The notes below the pieces were generated by a model. The model did not search any database. It was not told where the DNA came from and saw nothing but the letters and a program-made list of their open reading frames with translations. Source: Haloarcula halobia (GTDB lineage: Archaea > Halobacteriota > Halobacteria > Halobacteriales > Haloarculaceae). Taken from it: a stretch of DNA of 64,000 bases. The DNA lies in assembly GCF_029338255.1 (NCBI RefSeq), contig NZ_CP119787.1, positions 1,736,001 through 1,800,000 on the forward strand, in the 5' to 3' direction. The translations under genes were made by a program, and so were the position numbers. This document shows positions 54,472 through 63,316 of the stretch, in pieces (position 1 is the first letter of the stretch; each line of letters starts with the position of its first letter).

Positions 54472-54903
54472 ATGAGCAACCGGTCCGACATCGCACCCTC
54501 GACGCTGTCCGTGGAACTGACCGAGGACGGCGTCGCCGTCGAGTATCTGGACGGCCGGACGGCGTTCTACCACGGCGTCCCGTCGAAGGTCGAAGAGAGC
54601 GTCCGAACCGCCCCGGGCAAGGACACCCACGTGCTGATAACCGACGAGACTGAGACGACGGGCATCCTCGTCTACGTCAACGACCTGCGGACACACGACG
54701 ACATCATCGAGGAGAGCGGCGTGGGCCGGGTCATCCTCCAGGACGGCACGGAGGACGAGCTGTTCCCCGGCGTCACGGTCAGGGACCACCAGATGCGCGT
54801 CGAGGTGGACGTCGACTTCGAGGTCGCGGACGGGCGCGTCTTCGTCTTCGAGGAGGACGAGATGGGCGAGCGGAGCTTCGAGGTCGTCCCGGAAGGCGCC
54901 TGA
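54472..54903 (+). CDS. DUF5796-like haloarchaeal protein
   Basis: The 143-residue acidic protein has the sequence STLSVELTEDGVAVEYLDGR and the region DELFPGVTVRDHQMRVEVDV, which fit the uncharacterised haloarchaeal family DUF5796. It is beta-rich, without cysteine or TM. Its ATG at 54472 lies 99 bp from the divergent shikimate kinase. Function is unknown. Confidence 0.82.
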   Translation: MSNRSDIAPSTLSVELTEDGVAVEYLDGRTAFYHGVPSKVEESVRTAPGKDTHVLITDETETTGILVYVNDLRTHDDIIEESGVGRVILQDGTEDELFPGVTVRDHQMRVEVDVDFEVADGRVFVFEEDEMGERSFEVVPEGA

Positions 54904-54950
54904 ACGACTGGGCCGGGCACCGCGCGGCCCTCACAGCACACCGCGCTCGC

Positions 54951-55085
54951 TCACTGGATGTACGACGGGTCCTCGTCGTCGCAGTTCGACTCGTGCTGGC
55001 GCGCGTCGTCCTGGTCGTCGAACATCAGCCCACAGGTCTCGCACTTGTACCAGGTCATGTCGTCTCGCTCGGTCGTGACCACCAT
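54951..55085 (-). CDS. small zinc-finger protein (DUF7128-like)
   Basis: The 44-residue protein has a C2H2-type finger: YKCETCGLMFDDQDDARQHE and a later SNC, i.e. C-x2-C-x12-H-x3-C. The ATG at 55085 is given; an internal ATG at residue 10 is an alternative. It matches the haloarchaeal DUF7128 family of tiny finger proteins. Such proteins are often regulators, but no target is known. It is divergent from the CDC48 gene. Confidence 0.8.
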   Translation of the reverse strand: MVVTTERDDMTWYKCETCGLMFDDQDDARQHESNCDDEDPSYIQ

Positions 55086-55170
55086 ATGACACCCTCTGAC
55101 GTGCGCCCGTATATTGTTTTCCCGCGACACGAAGGGAATCCTCAAGGGCGTCCGAGCGCTACGATCCGGC

Positions 55171-57297
55171 ATGAGCGGGTCCAGCGACGAGGGAATCGAA
55201 CTGACGGTCGAGGGGGCACACAAGCGTGACGCCGGACGCGGTATCGCCCGCCTCCCCGAGTCCGCCCGGAGCCAGCTGGGCGTCCTGAGCGGGGACCCCG
55301 TCATCGTCGAGGGCGACCGGATGACCGTCGTGAAGGTCTGGCCCGCAGACGAACAGGGCGAGTTCGTCCGCATCGACGCCGATACCCGCGCGAACGCCGG
55401 CGTCAACATCGGCGAGACGGTGACCGTCAGCCAGGGGTCCGTGGTGGCGGCCACCGACATCGCCGTCCAGCCGGTCGATCCCATCCCCGGGACCGACGAG
55501 TACGAGTACACCGTCCGTGACCGCCTCGTAGACCGGATGGTCCAGGCCGACGAGCGCGTCCACGTCGAGGGACTGGGCACCTTCCTGGTCCGGCAGACGA
55601 CGCCGGCCGGCTCCGTGCAGGTCACCGACGAGACGCGCGTGACGGTCCTCGACCGGGAGGGAGAGGGAACGAAGAAGCGCCAGCAGTCCTCGCCCGCGCC
55701 GTCCGGGGCCGACCGGGTGACCCCCGACGCCACAGAGACCGAGACGGGCATCAGCTACGAGGATATCGGCGGCCTCGACGAGGAACTCGACCGTATCCGC
55801 GAGATGATAGAGCTGCCGCTGTCAGAGCCCGAGCAGTTCCGACGACTGGGCATCGACCCGCCCAGCGGCGTCCTGCTGCACGGGCCGCCGGGCACCGGGA
55901 AGACGCTCATCGCCCGCGCCGTCGCCAACGAGGTCGACGCCTACTTCGACACCATCTCCGGGCCCGAAATCGTCTCGAAGTACAAGGGTGAAAGCGAGGA
56001 ACGCCTCCGTGAGGCGTTCGACCGCGCGGAGGCCAACGCCCCCGCTATCCTGTTCGTCGACGAGATCGACTCCATCGCGGGCTCGCGCGACGAGGACGCG
56101 GACATGGAGAACCGCGTCGTCGCCCAGCTGCTGACGCTGATGGACGGCTTAGAGGAACGGGGCAACGTCGTCGTCATCGGGGCGACCAACCGCGTCGACG
56201 CCGTCGACCCCGCGCTCCGGCGGGGCGGCCGGTTCGACCGCGAGATCGAGATCGGCGTCCCCGACGAGGCGGGCCGGCGCGAGATTCTCGACGTCCACAC
56301 GCGGGAGATGCCAATCGACGACGACGTCGACTTCGACAGCATCGCCGCCCGTACCCACGGGTTCGTCGGGGCGGACCTGGCGTCGCTGACGACGGAGGCC
56401 GCGATGGTCGCCCTCCGCCGGGACCGCGACAGTCCGTCGGTGACGAAAGCCGACTTCGACGAGGCGCTGGCGAGCGTCGAACCCAGCGCGATGCGGGAGT
56501 ACGTCGCCGAATCGCCCGACACGACCTTCGAGGACGTGGGCGGTTTAGAGGCGGTCAAACAGGTCCTCACCGAGACCATCGAGTGGCCGCTGGCCTACGG
56601 CGACCTGTTTACCGCGACGAACACAGACCCGCCGAGCGGCATCCTGCTGTATGGCCCCCCTGGCACCGGCAAGACACTCCTTGCCCGCGCCGTGGCCGGC
56701 GAGAGCGACGTGAACTTCATCCACGTCGCCGGGCCGGAGATCATGGACCGCTACGTCGGCGAGAGCGAGGAGGCGGTCCGGAAACTGTTCGAACGGGCCC
56801 GCCAGACCGCGCCGAGCATCATCTTCGTCGACGAGATCGACGCCATCGCCAGCCACCGCGGGCAGGGCAACGAGGTGACCGAGCGCGTCGTCTCGCAGCT
56901 GCTGGCCGAACTCGACGGTATCACCGAGAACCCCAACCTGGTCGTGCTGGCCGCGACGAACCGCCGGGACATGATAGACGACGCGCTCCTGCGGCCCGGA
57001 CGCCTCGAACAGCACGTCGAGGTTCCCAATCCCGACTCGACCGCCAGGGAGGCGATCCTCGCGGTCCACACCCGGCAGAAACCGCTCGCGCCGGACGTCT
57101 CGCTCGACGACCTCGCGGCCGAGACGGCGGGGTTCTCAGGGGCGCAACTCGAGGCCGTGGTCCGCGAGGCGTCGATGCTCGCCATCCGTGAGGCCGCCGC
57201 CGAGCTGGGGCCCGAAGCCGCGAGCGAGCGGGCCGAGGAGGTAGTCGTCACCCGCGAGCACTTCGAGCGCGCGCTCGAACGGCAACGGGAGCGGTAG
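55171..57297 (+). CDS. CDC48/VAT family AAA+ ATPase
   Basis: The 708-residue protein unfolds or extracts proteins in ATP-driven quality control. It has the CDC48 N-domain (1-170) and two AAA modules: Walker A GPPGTGKT at 238 and again at 495, each with Walker B (LFVDEID and IFVDEID) and arginine fingers. It lacks the long C-terminal extension of p97. The N-terminal DPBB and beta-clam are acidic. Haloarchaea have several CDC48 paralogues, so the exact role is open. The ATG at 55171 starts [16 protein letters not shown] palindrome lies 73 bp downstream. Confidence 0.95.
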   Translation: MSGSSDEGIELTVEGAHKRDAGRGIARLPESARSQLGVLSGDPVIVEGDRMTVVKVWPADEQGEFVRIDADTRANAGVNIGETVTVSQGSVVAATDIAVQPVDPIPGTDEYEYTVRDRLVDRMVQADERVHVEGLGTFLVRQTTPAGSVQVTDETRVTVLDREGEGTKKRQQSSPAPSGADRVTPDATETETGISYEDIGGLDEELDRIREMIELPLSEPEQFRRLGIDPPSGVLLHGPPGTGKTLIARAVANEVDAYFDTISGPEIVSKYKGESEERLREAFDRAEANAPAILFVDEIDSIAGSRDEDADMENRVVAQLLTLMDGLEERGNVVVIGATNRVDAVDPALRRGGRFDREIEIGVPDEAGRREILDVHTREMPIDDDVDFDSIAARTHGFVGADLASLTTEAAMVALRRDRDSPSVTKADFDEALASVEPSAMREYVAESPDTTFEDVGGLEAVKQVLTETIEWPLAYGDLFTATNTDPPSGILLYGPPGTGKTLLARAVAGESDVNFIHVAGPEIMDRYVGESEEAVRKLFERARQTAPSIIFVDEIDAIASHRGQGNEVTERVVSQLLAELDGITENPNLVVLAATNRRDMIDDALLRPGRLEQHVEVPNPDSTAREAILAVHTRQKPLAPDVSLDDLAAETAGFSGAQLEAVVREASMLAIREAAAELGPEAASERAEEVVVTREHFERALERQRER

Positions 57298-57369
57298 TCG
57301 TCGAACCGGCGGTGGGACTCGACGGTGGCGTTGACGACCGTAGCACGCGAAAGACGGGTGGATGAGGAG

Positions 57370-57391
57370 AAAGGCTGTCCGGACAGCCTTT
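57370..57391. repeat. perfect 22 bp palindrome downstream of CDC48
   Basis: The half AAAGGCTGTCC is followed immediately by its reverse complement, with no spacer. It lies in a 223 bp gap between the CDC48 stop and the end of the convergent DUF4349 gene. It may be an operator, a methylation or recombination site, or the basis of a hairpin in both 3' ends. No second copy was noticed in the window. Confidence 0.6.
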
Positions 57392-57520
57392 GGCGGACGA
57401 GCGACGCCGTGTGGCCGAGCAGCGAGACGGGCGTTAGGTACCGGCGTGACGTGAAAAGCGCCGTGCCGGCGGTTACGATTACAAACCCCACCCTCAAAAA
57501 ACGCCCGGTGTCGGCCGTAT

Positions 57521-58567
57521 CTACCCGCTGCTGTCTCCGGATTCGCCGTCGTCCGTGCCCGACTCGTGCGCTCCGGCCTCGTCGGCGGTCTCGTCAGCCG
57601 TTCCGTCGGCGGTCCCGTCAGCCGCCTCCTCCTCTTCCGACCCGGAAGCACGGATGGACGGCAGCGAGAGACTGCGGCCTTTGAGCAGGCGCCGGACGCC
57701 CAGGGCCGGGACCGCGAGGACCGCCAGCCACGGAAGCGCCGCCGCGGCGGTCACCATCGTGGCCCGCCCGAAGACGTAGACGTCCTCGACGGACCCGAGG
57801 AAGACGGCCACGAGCGACTGCTGGTGGTACTGCGTCTGTATCTCGCTGGCGCCGGGGGCGGGTTCCCGGAGTTCGATCCGGAGCGTCGAGAACGAGACGC
57901 GCTGTTCGAGCGAGCGGCGCTGGGCTTCCAGGCGCTCGATCTCGCCCTGGACCTCCGAGAGCTGTTCCTCGATGCGGAGCAGCTCCTCGGTGTCGTTGGC
58001 GCGACTGTAGAAGGTCCGCAGGCGGTCGCGCCGCTGGCGGAGGTTCTCGAGTCGTGCCTCGAGGTCGACCAGCTGGTCCGTGACGTCTTTCGTCTCCGTC
58101 TCCTCGGAGACGACGGTGCCTTCCTCCGCGGCGGCCTCCTGCATCGTCTCGTAGTCCTCGCTGGGGACCCGGACGACGACGTGGCCGGTGTGCCAGGTCG
58201 CGTCGCCGGTCCGGTGGAGCTGCTGGTTGGAGTCGCTGACGTACCCGCCCATGCTCCGGGCCTCGCTGGCGACGGCGGTCCGGCTCGTCGAGAAGTTCTC
58301 GACTTCGACGACCATCCGGCCGGTCTTGATGATGGCTCGCTGCTGGCGCAACTGGTCTGCCTGCGCGACGCTCCCGCCGTCGCCGCCGTCACCGCCGCCG
58401 GACTCCGCTGCCTCTGGGACCGATTGCTCTGCACCGGCGTCACCGGCGCTGGCAGCCAACTCGGCGCCGTCGCCACCGTTCGCGCTGACCGGGTTCCCCG
58501 TGCCGGCACAGCCGGCGAGCAACAGCGCCGCGGCGACGAGGAGGGCGGCCGTCGTTCGTGAGGGCAT
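57521..58567 (-). CDS. DUF4349 domain lipoprotein
   Basis: The 348-residue protein has a Sec lipoprotein signal (LLVAAALLLAGC), a Gly/Ser/Asp linker, the DUF4349 domain (about 85-250; RAIIKTGRMVVEVENF, VVRVPSEDYETMQEAAA and the coiled-coil ARLENLRQRRDRLRTFY), a TM helix (about 280-300) and an acidic disordered C-terminus of about 40 residues. The lipid anchor and TM enclose a surface coiled coil. Function of the family is unknown. Confidence 0.9.
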   Translation of the reverse strand: MPSRTTAALLVAAALLLAGCAGTGNPVSANGGDGAELAASAGDAGAEQSVPEAAESGGGDGGDGGSVAQADQLRQQRAIIKTGRMVVEVENFSTSRTAVASEARSMGGYVSDSNQQLHRTGDATWHTGHVVVRVPSEDYETMQEAAAEEGTVVSEETETKDVTDQLVDLEARLENLRQRRDRLRTFYSRANDTEELLRIEEQLSEVQGEIERLEAQRRSLEQRVSFSTLRIELREPAPGASEIQTQYHQQSLVAVFLGSVEDVYVFGRATMVTAAAALPWLAVLAVPALGVRRLLKGRSLSLPSIRASGSEEEEAADGTADGTADETADEAGAHESGTDDGESGDSSG

Positions 58568-58645
58568 GGTGCCCTCTCCTCGCCCCGGGGATAAAGTGCT
58601 CCGGGACGCTCAAAACGCGTCTTTTGTCAAAGAGCCGCTGTACAT

Positions 58646-59461
58646 TCACCAGTCGCTACGGGCGTCTTCCAGCGCCGGGAACTCCTCGCGGACCCGCTCG
58701 ACGTGGCCGGGCTCGACGTCGGCTGTCACCAGCGCCGGTTCGTCGCTGGAGCTCGCGAGCGTCGTCCCCCACGGGTCGTAGATGGTCGACCGGCCCAGCA
58801 GTTCCGCCTCGTCGAACGTCCCGACACCGTTGGCCGCGGCGACGTACAGGAGGTTCTCGACGGCACGCGCTCGCGGGAAGAGCTTCCAGTGCTCGACCCT
58901 CGGGTAGGGCCAGGCGCTCGGTACGAGCGTCAGCGTCGCGCCCTCGTCGACGAGTCGCCGGTACAGCGCCGGGAACCGCAGGTCGTAACACGTCGTGATG
59001 CCGACGGTGAAGCCCTCGTACTCGACGGTCGGCACACGCTCGCCGGGTGCCAGCAGGTCGGACTCGGCCGACCCGTAGCCAAAGAGGTGGTGCTTGCGGT
59101 ATATCGCCCGCCGCCGGCCGTCCCGATCGAAGAACACCGCCGTGTTCGCGAGCCCCTCCTCGGCCGGGACGGCCAGCCCCGCCGCCGCGCTCGACTCGAG
59201 GTCCTCGACGATGCTCCCGGCGAGGACGGCGACCCCGTGGTCCGTGGCAGCCTCGCGAATCGTCGAGAGCGTCTCGCCGTCCAGTGCCTCCGCACGGCGA
59301 CCGTACAGTTCGAACGCGAAGTAGCCGACGTTGAACAGCTCGGGGAGCACGACCAGGTCCGCCCCGTCGGCGGCCGCCCGCTCGATGGCGTCGGTCGCCC
59401 GGTCGACGTTGCCCTGGACGCTGCCGGGGTCGACCGAGATCTGGGCCAGCGTGAGCCTCAT
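58646..59461 (-). CDS. nitrilase superfamily carbon-nitrogen hydrolase
   Basis: The 271-residue protein has the catalytic triad: Glu in VVLPELFN, Lys in YRKHHLF and Cys in ITTCYDLRFP. The family hydrolyses or condenses amides and nitriles. The exact reaction is not readable; this size and shape resembles omega-amidase or N-carbamoyl-type amidases. It overlaps the SRPBCC gene by 4 bp and both are on the minus strand, suggesting coupling. Confidence 0.92.
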   Translation of the reverse strand: MRLTLAQISVDPGSVQGNVDRATDAIERAAADGADLVVLPELFNVGYFAFELYGRRAEALDGETLSTIREAATDHGVAVLAGSIVEDLESSAAAGLAVPAEEGLANTAVFFDRDGRRRAIYRKHHLFGYGSAESDLLAPGERVPTVEYEGFTVGITTCYDLRFPALYRRLVDEGATLTLVPSAWPYPRVEHWKLFPRARAVENLLYVAAANGVGTFDEAELLGRSTIYDPWGTTLASSSDEPALVTADVEPGHVERVREEFPALEDARSDW

Positions 59462-59889
59462 GCTGTGACTTCGAGGTCAGCGCGGAGCGCGGCTTCGAGG
59501 TTCTGCATCTCCGCGTCTAAGTTCCGCTTGAAGAACCGCTCGACGCCGGGGAGGCGCCCGTCGACGACGAACCGGTTCGTCAGCGCGGTCCCGCCGTCCT
59601 CTGTCTCCTCGAGTTCGTGTTCGCCCTGGACGCGCATCACCTTCGACTTCCCGACGAACCTGACGTATTCCGGATGGCGCCGCTCGACGTCCCTCGTCTC
59701 GACACACAGCGTCCGGTTTACGACCGGAATCGGGAGTTCGAGGTACCAGTTGGCCCGCTCGTCGTCGACGACCTCGAAGTCGGTGACGACACTGATGGGG
59801 CGCGCTCGCTTCTCCGGGTCGGCGATGAACTCCCAGACGCGTTCCGGCGGTGCGGAGACGGTGATCGTGCGTTCGACCCGGACAGTCAT
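59458..59889 (-). CDS. SRPBCC/START-like (CoxG-type) protein
   Basis: The 143-residue protein begins MTVRVERTITVSAPPERVWE, the standard first strand and helix of the SRPBCC hydrophobic-ligand-binding fold, and ends with a helix NLDAEMQNLEAALRAD. A lipid- or polyketide-binding cavity is expected. It is upstream of, and overlaps, the nitrilase gene. No ligand is evident. Confidence 0.88.
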   Translation of the reverse strand: MTVRVERTITVSAPPERVWEFIADPEKRARPISVVTDFEVVDDERANWYLELPIPVVNRTLCVETRDVERRHPEYVRFVGKSKVMRVQGEHELEETEDGGTALTNRFVVDGRLPGVERFFKRNLDAEMQNLEAALRADLEVTA

Positions 59890-59927
59890 ACCTGTGAGTG
59901 GGGTCTACTCCCGCAATAATCCACCGA

Positions 59928-60152
59928 CTAGCCAGTGGTGACTCGCCAGGTCGTCGACCGAGCGCGGCCCCACTTTTCGATTTCTACCTCGTCGGCTTCC
60001 TCGGCGAGTCGGGGGAGGCGCGCACCGACCTGTTTCGCCGAGAGGCCGATCTGTGAGGCGATGTTCTTCGCGCGGAAGTAGCTCTCGCCGCGGGAGACCC
60101 TGTCACGGAGGAACTCCAGGATACGCTGGTCTTCCTCGCTGAAGTCGGCCAT
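59928..60152 (-). CDS. small winged-helix protein (DUF7123-like)
   Basis: The 74-residue protein is a single winged helix: DQRILEFLRDRVSRGES, then helix-turn-helix YFRAKNIASQIGLSAKQVGA, then the wing VEIEKWGRARSTTWRV. It is like haloarchaeal DUF7123 proteins, which probably bind DNA. The gene lies 38 bp upstream of the SRPBCC gene on the same strand, so they may share a transcript. Confidence 0.85.
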   Translation of the reverse strand: MADFSEEDQRILEFLRDRVSRGESYFRAKNIASQIGLSAKQVGARLPRLAEEADEVEIEKWGRARSTTWRVTTG

Positions 60153-60218
60153 ACTTCGAGTTGGGCCTGAGCAAATTTAACGGTTGCTCTTGCAGCCGAG
60201 CCGGCCGCCAGCGTACGA

Positions 60219-60434
60219 TTAGGCGTCGTAGACGTGGATGGCGACGATTGACAGCCCGGCCGCCAGCAGGCCGACGCCGAAGACGATACCGCTGGTGACC
60301 CGGACCGATGCGACCCCGTTGAGCGCGTAGGCGTAGCCGTTGGCCGCGGTCAGGACGACGGCCGCCAGCGCGACGATTCCGAAGACCAGGCCGAGACCGA
60401 TTCCCATGTCGGTCCCGGGCGAGTTCGATGCCAT
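60219..60434 (-). CDS. small membrane protein (DUF7525-like), two TM helices
   Basis: The 71-residue protein starts MASNSPGTDMGIGLGLVFGI and has two hydrophobic helices (about 12-32 and 43-67) with a small turn. Haloarchaeal DUF7525 proteins look like this. No charged residue in the membrane suggests transport or catalysis. It is 66 bp upstream of the winged-helix gene. Confidence 0.75.
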   Translation of the reverse strand: MASNSPGTDMGIGLGLVFGIVALAAVVLTAANGYAYALNGVASVRVTSGIVFGVGLLAAGLSIVAIHVYDA

Positions 60435-60521
60435 TGCCGGTGGTACCGCGGTAGCCCACTTAGTTCATTCGGGGTCGGGGAGGCCACACAGCAGTTATCG
60501 CCGCAGCATAGCGGGGTCACG

Positions 60522-60797
60522 ATGGCAGGGAAGCTGAAGCTACTGGTCGTCGCCGGCCTCGCTGTCGCCACACTCCTCGGGGCCGGCGTCGCGTTCGGCG
60601 TGCCGGGTGCGACGAGCGTCGAGTCGGCCGAGAACCACTTCGGGAGCGTCTCGGAGACCACCACGGCCGTCACCACGGACCTCCGGGTGTCGAACCCGAA
60701 CCCCGTCCGGGTCCAGCTGGGCGGCGTCTCGGCGAACGACACGGTCGGGACGAACGGTATCAGGATGCCCTCGTGGACCAGGGGTGCCCGGCCGTAG
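60522..60797 (+). pseudogene. truncated LEA14-like (water-stress/hypersensitive) protein gene
   Basis: The first about 70 residues follow the N-terminus of haloarchaeal LEA14-like proteins, from memory: a signal or anchor MAGKLKLLVVAGLAVATLLG, VESAENHFGSVSETTTAV, then LRVSNPNPVRVQLGG. Full homologues have over 300 residues with two such domains. Here a stop follows after RMPSWTRGARP, and another frame continues to 60899 with sequence of more protein-like composition. Deletion plus frameshift is the simple explanation. It might still produce a short peptide. Confidence 0.5.
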
Positions 60798-60891
60798 CGC
60801 GGGCATCGAGCGCGGCCGCGGAACAGCAGGAGGGGACGGCCACGCCGACAGAACTGCGACAGACGACGACGGCCTGCTCCAGACCCCCCGC

Positions 60892-61926
60892 CTACTGAAT
60901 TTTCGTGTGTTCGGACTGCTCGTTGAGGGCGAGGTTCGTCGCTATCTCGGCGTTCCTGACGGCGTACTCGGCGGTCTGTTGGAGGCTGACCAGCACCTCG
61001 CGGACCTGCAGGAGGTCCTGGTTGTCCATCTCCGGGAGGTCGTTGAGTATCTCGTGTTCCTTGTCGCCGATCTCGCGGTACATCTTTCGGACCTCGATGG
61101 TCGTGTCGTAGTCGCGCTCGACGGCCGACTGCACGGCGAGTTCGGTTATCTCGTTGACCTGGTCGGTGAAGTCGCGGATGCGTCGCATGGTCGAACTGTC
61201 GACGGCCAGCGAGTGGTCGGTCGCCTCCAGGGCGATCTCGGCGATGTCTTCGGCGTTGTCGGCGGTCAGTTCGAGGTTCTTCGCGATGGAGCGGTAGCCG
61301 ATGAGCGGGAAGCCGTCCTCCAGGCCGACCGCGCGCGCCAGGTTGGGGTTCTGGTAGGCGGTGAAGATGAGGCGAAGCAGGAGGACGAATATCTTGTTTG
61401 CCTGGCGCTCCCGGTTGAGCGCACGCTGGGCGAGGTCGGGGTTGCCGTGGGCCAGTGCCTTGATGGCCTCGTTTCGCATCGTCGAGCCGGTCGACTCCAG
61501 GCGCTCGAGCAGGTTGTCGAGCGTGAAGTCCTCGGGGTCGACCGAACAGCGGATGGCGATGCGCTCGGGCGTCTCCTCGATGACGCCCAGTCCCATCAGC
61601 TGCGTCTCGGCGTTGTAGACGGCGTTGATGTGGGCCGAGTCGAGGGTCCCGCCCTCGGGAGCCTCGACGTGGATGACTCGGCGGCCGAGCACGTACTGGG
61701 CGACGATGGCCCGTTCGACGGCGTCGGCGTCTAAGTTCTCCGCGTAGATGATCGCCTCCGATTCCTCTGTCTGGACGGACTCGGGCATGACCGTCAGCGT
61801 GCCTTTGCCGCCCATCCGGAGCGAGACTTCGTCGCCCTTCTCGACGTCGTGTGCGCTCGCCCACTCGGCGGGGAGCGTCATCGCGAGCGTCGAGGGACCC
61901 AGTCGCTGGACCTTCCGCGTTTCCAT
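60892..61926 (-). CDS. AbrB-PhoU family regulator
   Basis: The 344-residue protein starts with a SpoVT-AbrB-type DNA-binding fold (1-46; METRKVQRLGPSTLAMTLPA) and continues with two PhoU-like helical repeats (about 120-210 and 225-320). PhoU proteins regulate phosphate uptake, and this fused form is a known archaeal variant that may bind DNA and metal clusters. No pst or phosphate kinase genes are in the window. The ATG at 61926 is followed by the canonical N-terminus. Confidence 0.92.
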   Translation of the reverse strand: METRKVQRLGPSTLAMTLPAEWASAHDVEKGDEVSLRMGGKGTLTVMPESVQTEESEAIIYAENLDADAVERAIVAQYVLGRRVIHVEAPEGGTLDSAHINAVYNAETQLMGLGVIEETPERIAIRCSVDPEDFTLDNLLERLESTGSTMRNEAIKALAHGNPDLAQRALNRERQANKIFVLLLRLIFTAYQNPNLARAVGLEDGFPLIGYRSIAKNLELTADNAEDIAEIALEATDHSLAVDSSTMRRIRDFTDQVNEITELAVQSAVERDYDTTIEVRKMYREIGDKEHEILNDLPEMDNQDLLQVREVLVSLQQTAEYAVRNAEIATNLALNEQSEHTKIQ

Positions 61927-62032
61927 ATCCCCTTGGTTAGCGACACTCGACCTTAATCTTGACTATACACAACTTAATCTCCGGGAAGGCATACAATCAT
62001 ATCCATAGCGGTGACTGTCTGGGCGGACGTGG

Positions 62033-63103
62033 TCATCGGACCTCGACGAGTCGGCGTTCGTGGCGTCCAACCCGCACCTTCAGCCACCCCCGCAGCTCCT
62101 CGTCGAGGGTCGGATCGCCGGTGTCGACGCGCACGGTCCCGATGGTGTCGAGCTTCCGCCGTGAGGCGACCACTTCGAGGTCACACCGCCGGATGACGTC
62201 GGGCGAGAGCTGCTGGTTGCCACGGCCGAAGACGAACCCCTGGCCGCCGATGGGTGAGACGACGACGACGTTCCGGTCACCCAGGGCGGTGAGGATGTCG
62301 GACTCCGCGGCGTCTTCGACCAGGACCTCCCCGTCGCGCCAGACGTCGACGCCTAGTGTCGTCCCCTGGAACCCGAGCGCCGCCTTGATGGCGCCGACGG
62401 TGCTCCCCGGGCCGAGGACGTAGGTGACGCCCGGTTCGACGCCGTCGGCGACGCCCTCGGCCAGCGTCTCGACGGTTCCCCCGCCCAGTTGCTTGGCCGA
62501 CTGGCGCTGCTCGGCAACCGGGACGGTGGCCACTGCCCTGAGTTCGGTCACCACCTCGCCGCCGCGGAAGGCGTCCTCGTCGATGTCGTTGACCTCTGCC
62601 CGCTCGGTCTCGGAGAACGTGGCGACGATGCGGCCGGCCGCCCGCGGCGAGACGCCGAACACCGACGAGTACACCTTGACGCCGGCCGGGACGCCGAGTA
62701 TCGGCGTCTCGTCGTCCAGCTCCTCGAGCGTCTCGGCCACGTCGACGGCCGTCCCGTCCCCGCCGACGAACAGGACGACGTCGACGCCGGCCTCGACGAA
62801 GGCCCGGACGGCCGCCCGGGTGTCCGCGCCGGTCGTCTCCTCGGGGTCCCGCGGGTCGCCGACCACCTCGGGGTCGAACCCGGCCCCGCGGACGAGCGAC
62901 GCGCCCATCGGGTCTCCGTAGGTTACCAGCGCCACCCCGTCGGCCACCTCGGCCAGCGACTCCAGAGCGGCCGCGGCCCGGTCGGGGGCCCGCGGTTCCG
63001 CACCTCGTTTGCGCGCCTCGGCTACTTTCCCGTCGGTTCCCTTCAGGCCGACGCGGCCGCCCATCCCCGCGATGGGGTTGACCACGACACCGATTTTTCG
63101 CAT
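62033..63103 (-). CDS. ATP-NAD kinase family protein (AcoX-like)
   Basis: The 356-residue protein has the diacylglycerol/NAD-kinase fold: IGVVVNPIAGMGGRVGLKGTDG, then VVLFVGGDGTAVDVAE (GGDGT) and GVPAGVKVYSSVFGVSP. It looks like the AcoX/ATP-NAD kinase-like subgroup, not the classical PpnK. It may phosphorylate NAD or a lipid-like substrate. It lies 106 bp downstream of a gap from PhoU, with the PhoU start between. Its identity beyond the family is open. Confidence 0.88.
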   Translation of the reverse strand: MRKIGVVVNPIAGMGGRVGLKGTDGKVAEARKRGAEPRAPDRAAAALESLAEVADGVALVTYGDPMGASLVRGAGFDPEVVGDPRDPEETTGADTRAAVRAFVEAGVDVVLFVGGDGTAVDVAETLEELDDETPILGVPAGVKVYSSVFGVSPRAAGRIVATFSETERAEVNDIDEDAFRGGEVVTELRAVATVPVAEQRQSAKQLGGGTVETLAEGVADGVEPGVTYVLGPGSTVGAIKAALGFQGTTLGVDVWRDGEVLVEDAAESDILTALGDRNVVVVSPIGGQGFVFGRGNQQLSPDVIRRCDLEVVASRRKLDTIGTVRVDTGDPTLDEELRGWLKVRVGRHERRLVEVR

Positions 63104-63181
63104 CTGGTCACTCTAGCGCAACCAACGGCAAAAGGGACCCGGGAACGTGCCTTTGAAGCCACCCGCCACGCAACCCTTGGT

Positions 63182-63298
63182 ATGGTCACGTTGCTCTCGA
63201 GTCACGTCCAGCCAGGCGTCATCAACGCCGCCGGCGCAGCCATCTTGCTCGGCGGTCTGCTGGTGACGTTTCTCTGGCTCCAGTACCTCTACCGGTAG
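63182..63298 (+). CDS. small single-TM membrane protein, 38 residues
   Basis: An ATG at 63182 opens MVTLLSSHVQPGVINAAGAA and ends LLVTFLWLQYLYR. The middle and end form one hydrophobic helix. It is flanked by a promoter-sized gap from the divergent NAD-kinase-like gene. Such short proteins are usually uncalled; its existence is inferred from a sensible start, helix and basic C-terminus. Confidence 0.55.
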   Translation: MVTLLSSHVQPGVINAAGAAILLGGLLVTFLWLQYLYR

Positions 63299-63316
63299 CC
63301 GGTCGGGCCCGACCAG

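Noticed and set aside
57325-57684. Small plus-strand frame across the palindrome downstream of CDC48
   Set aside because: Non-acidic composition, and it runs into the antisense of the DUF4349 gene.
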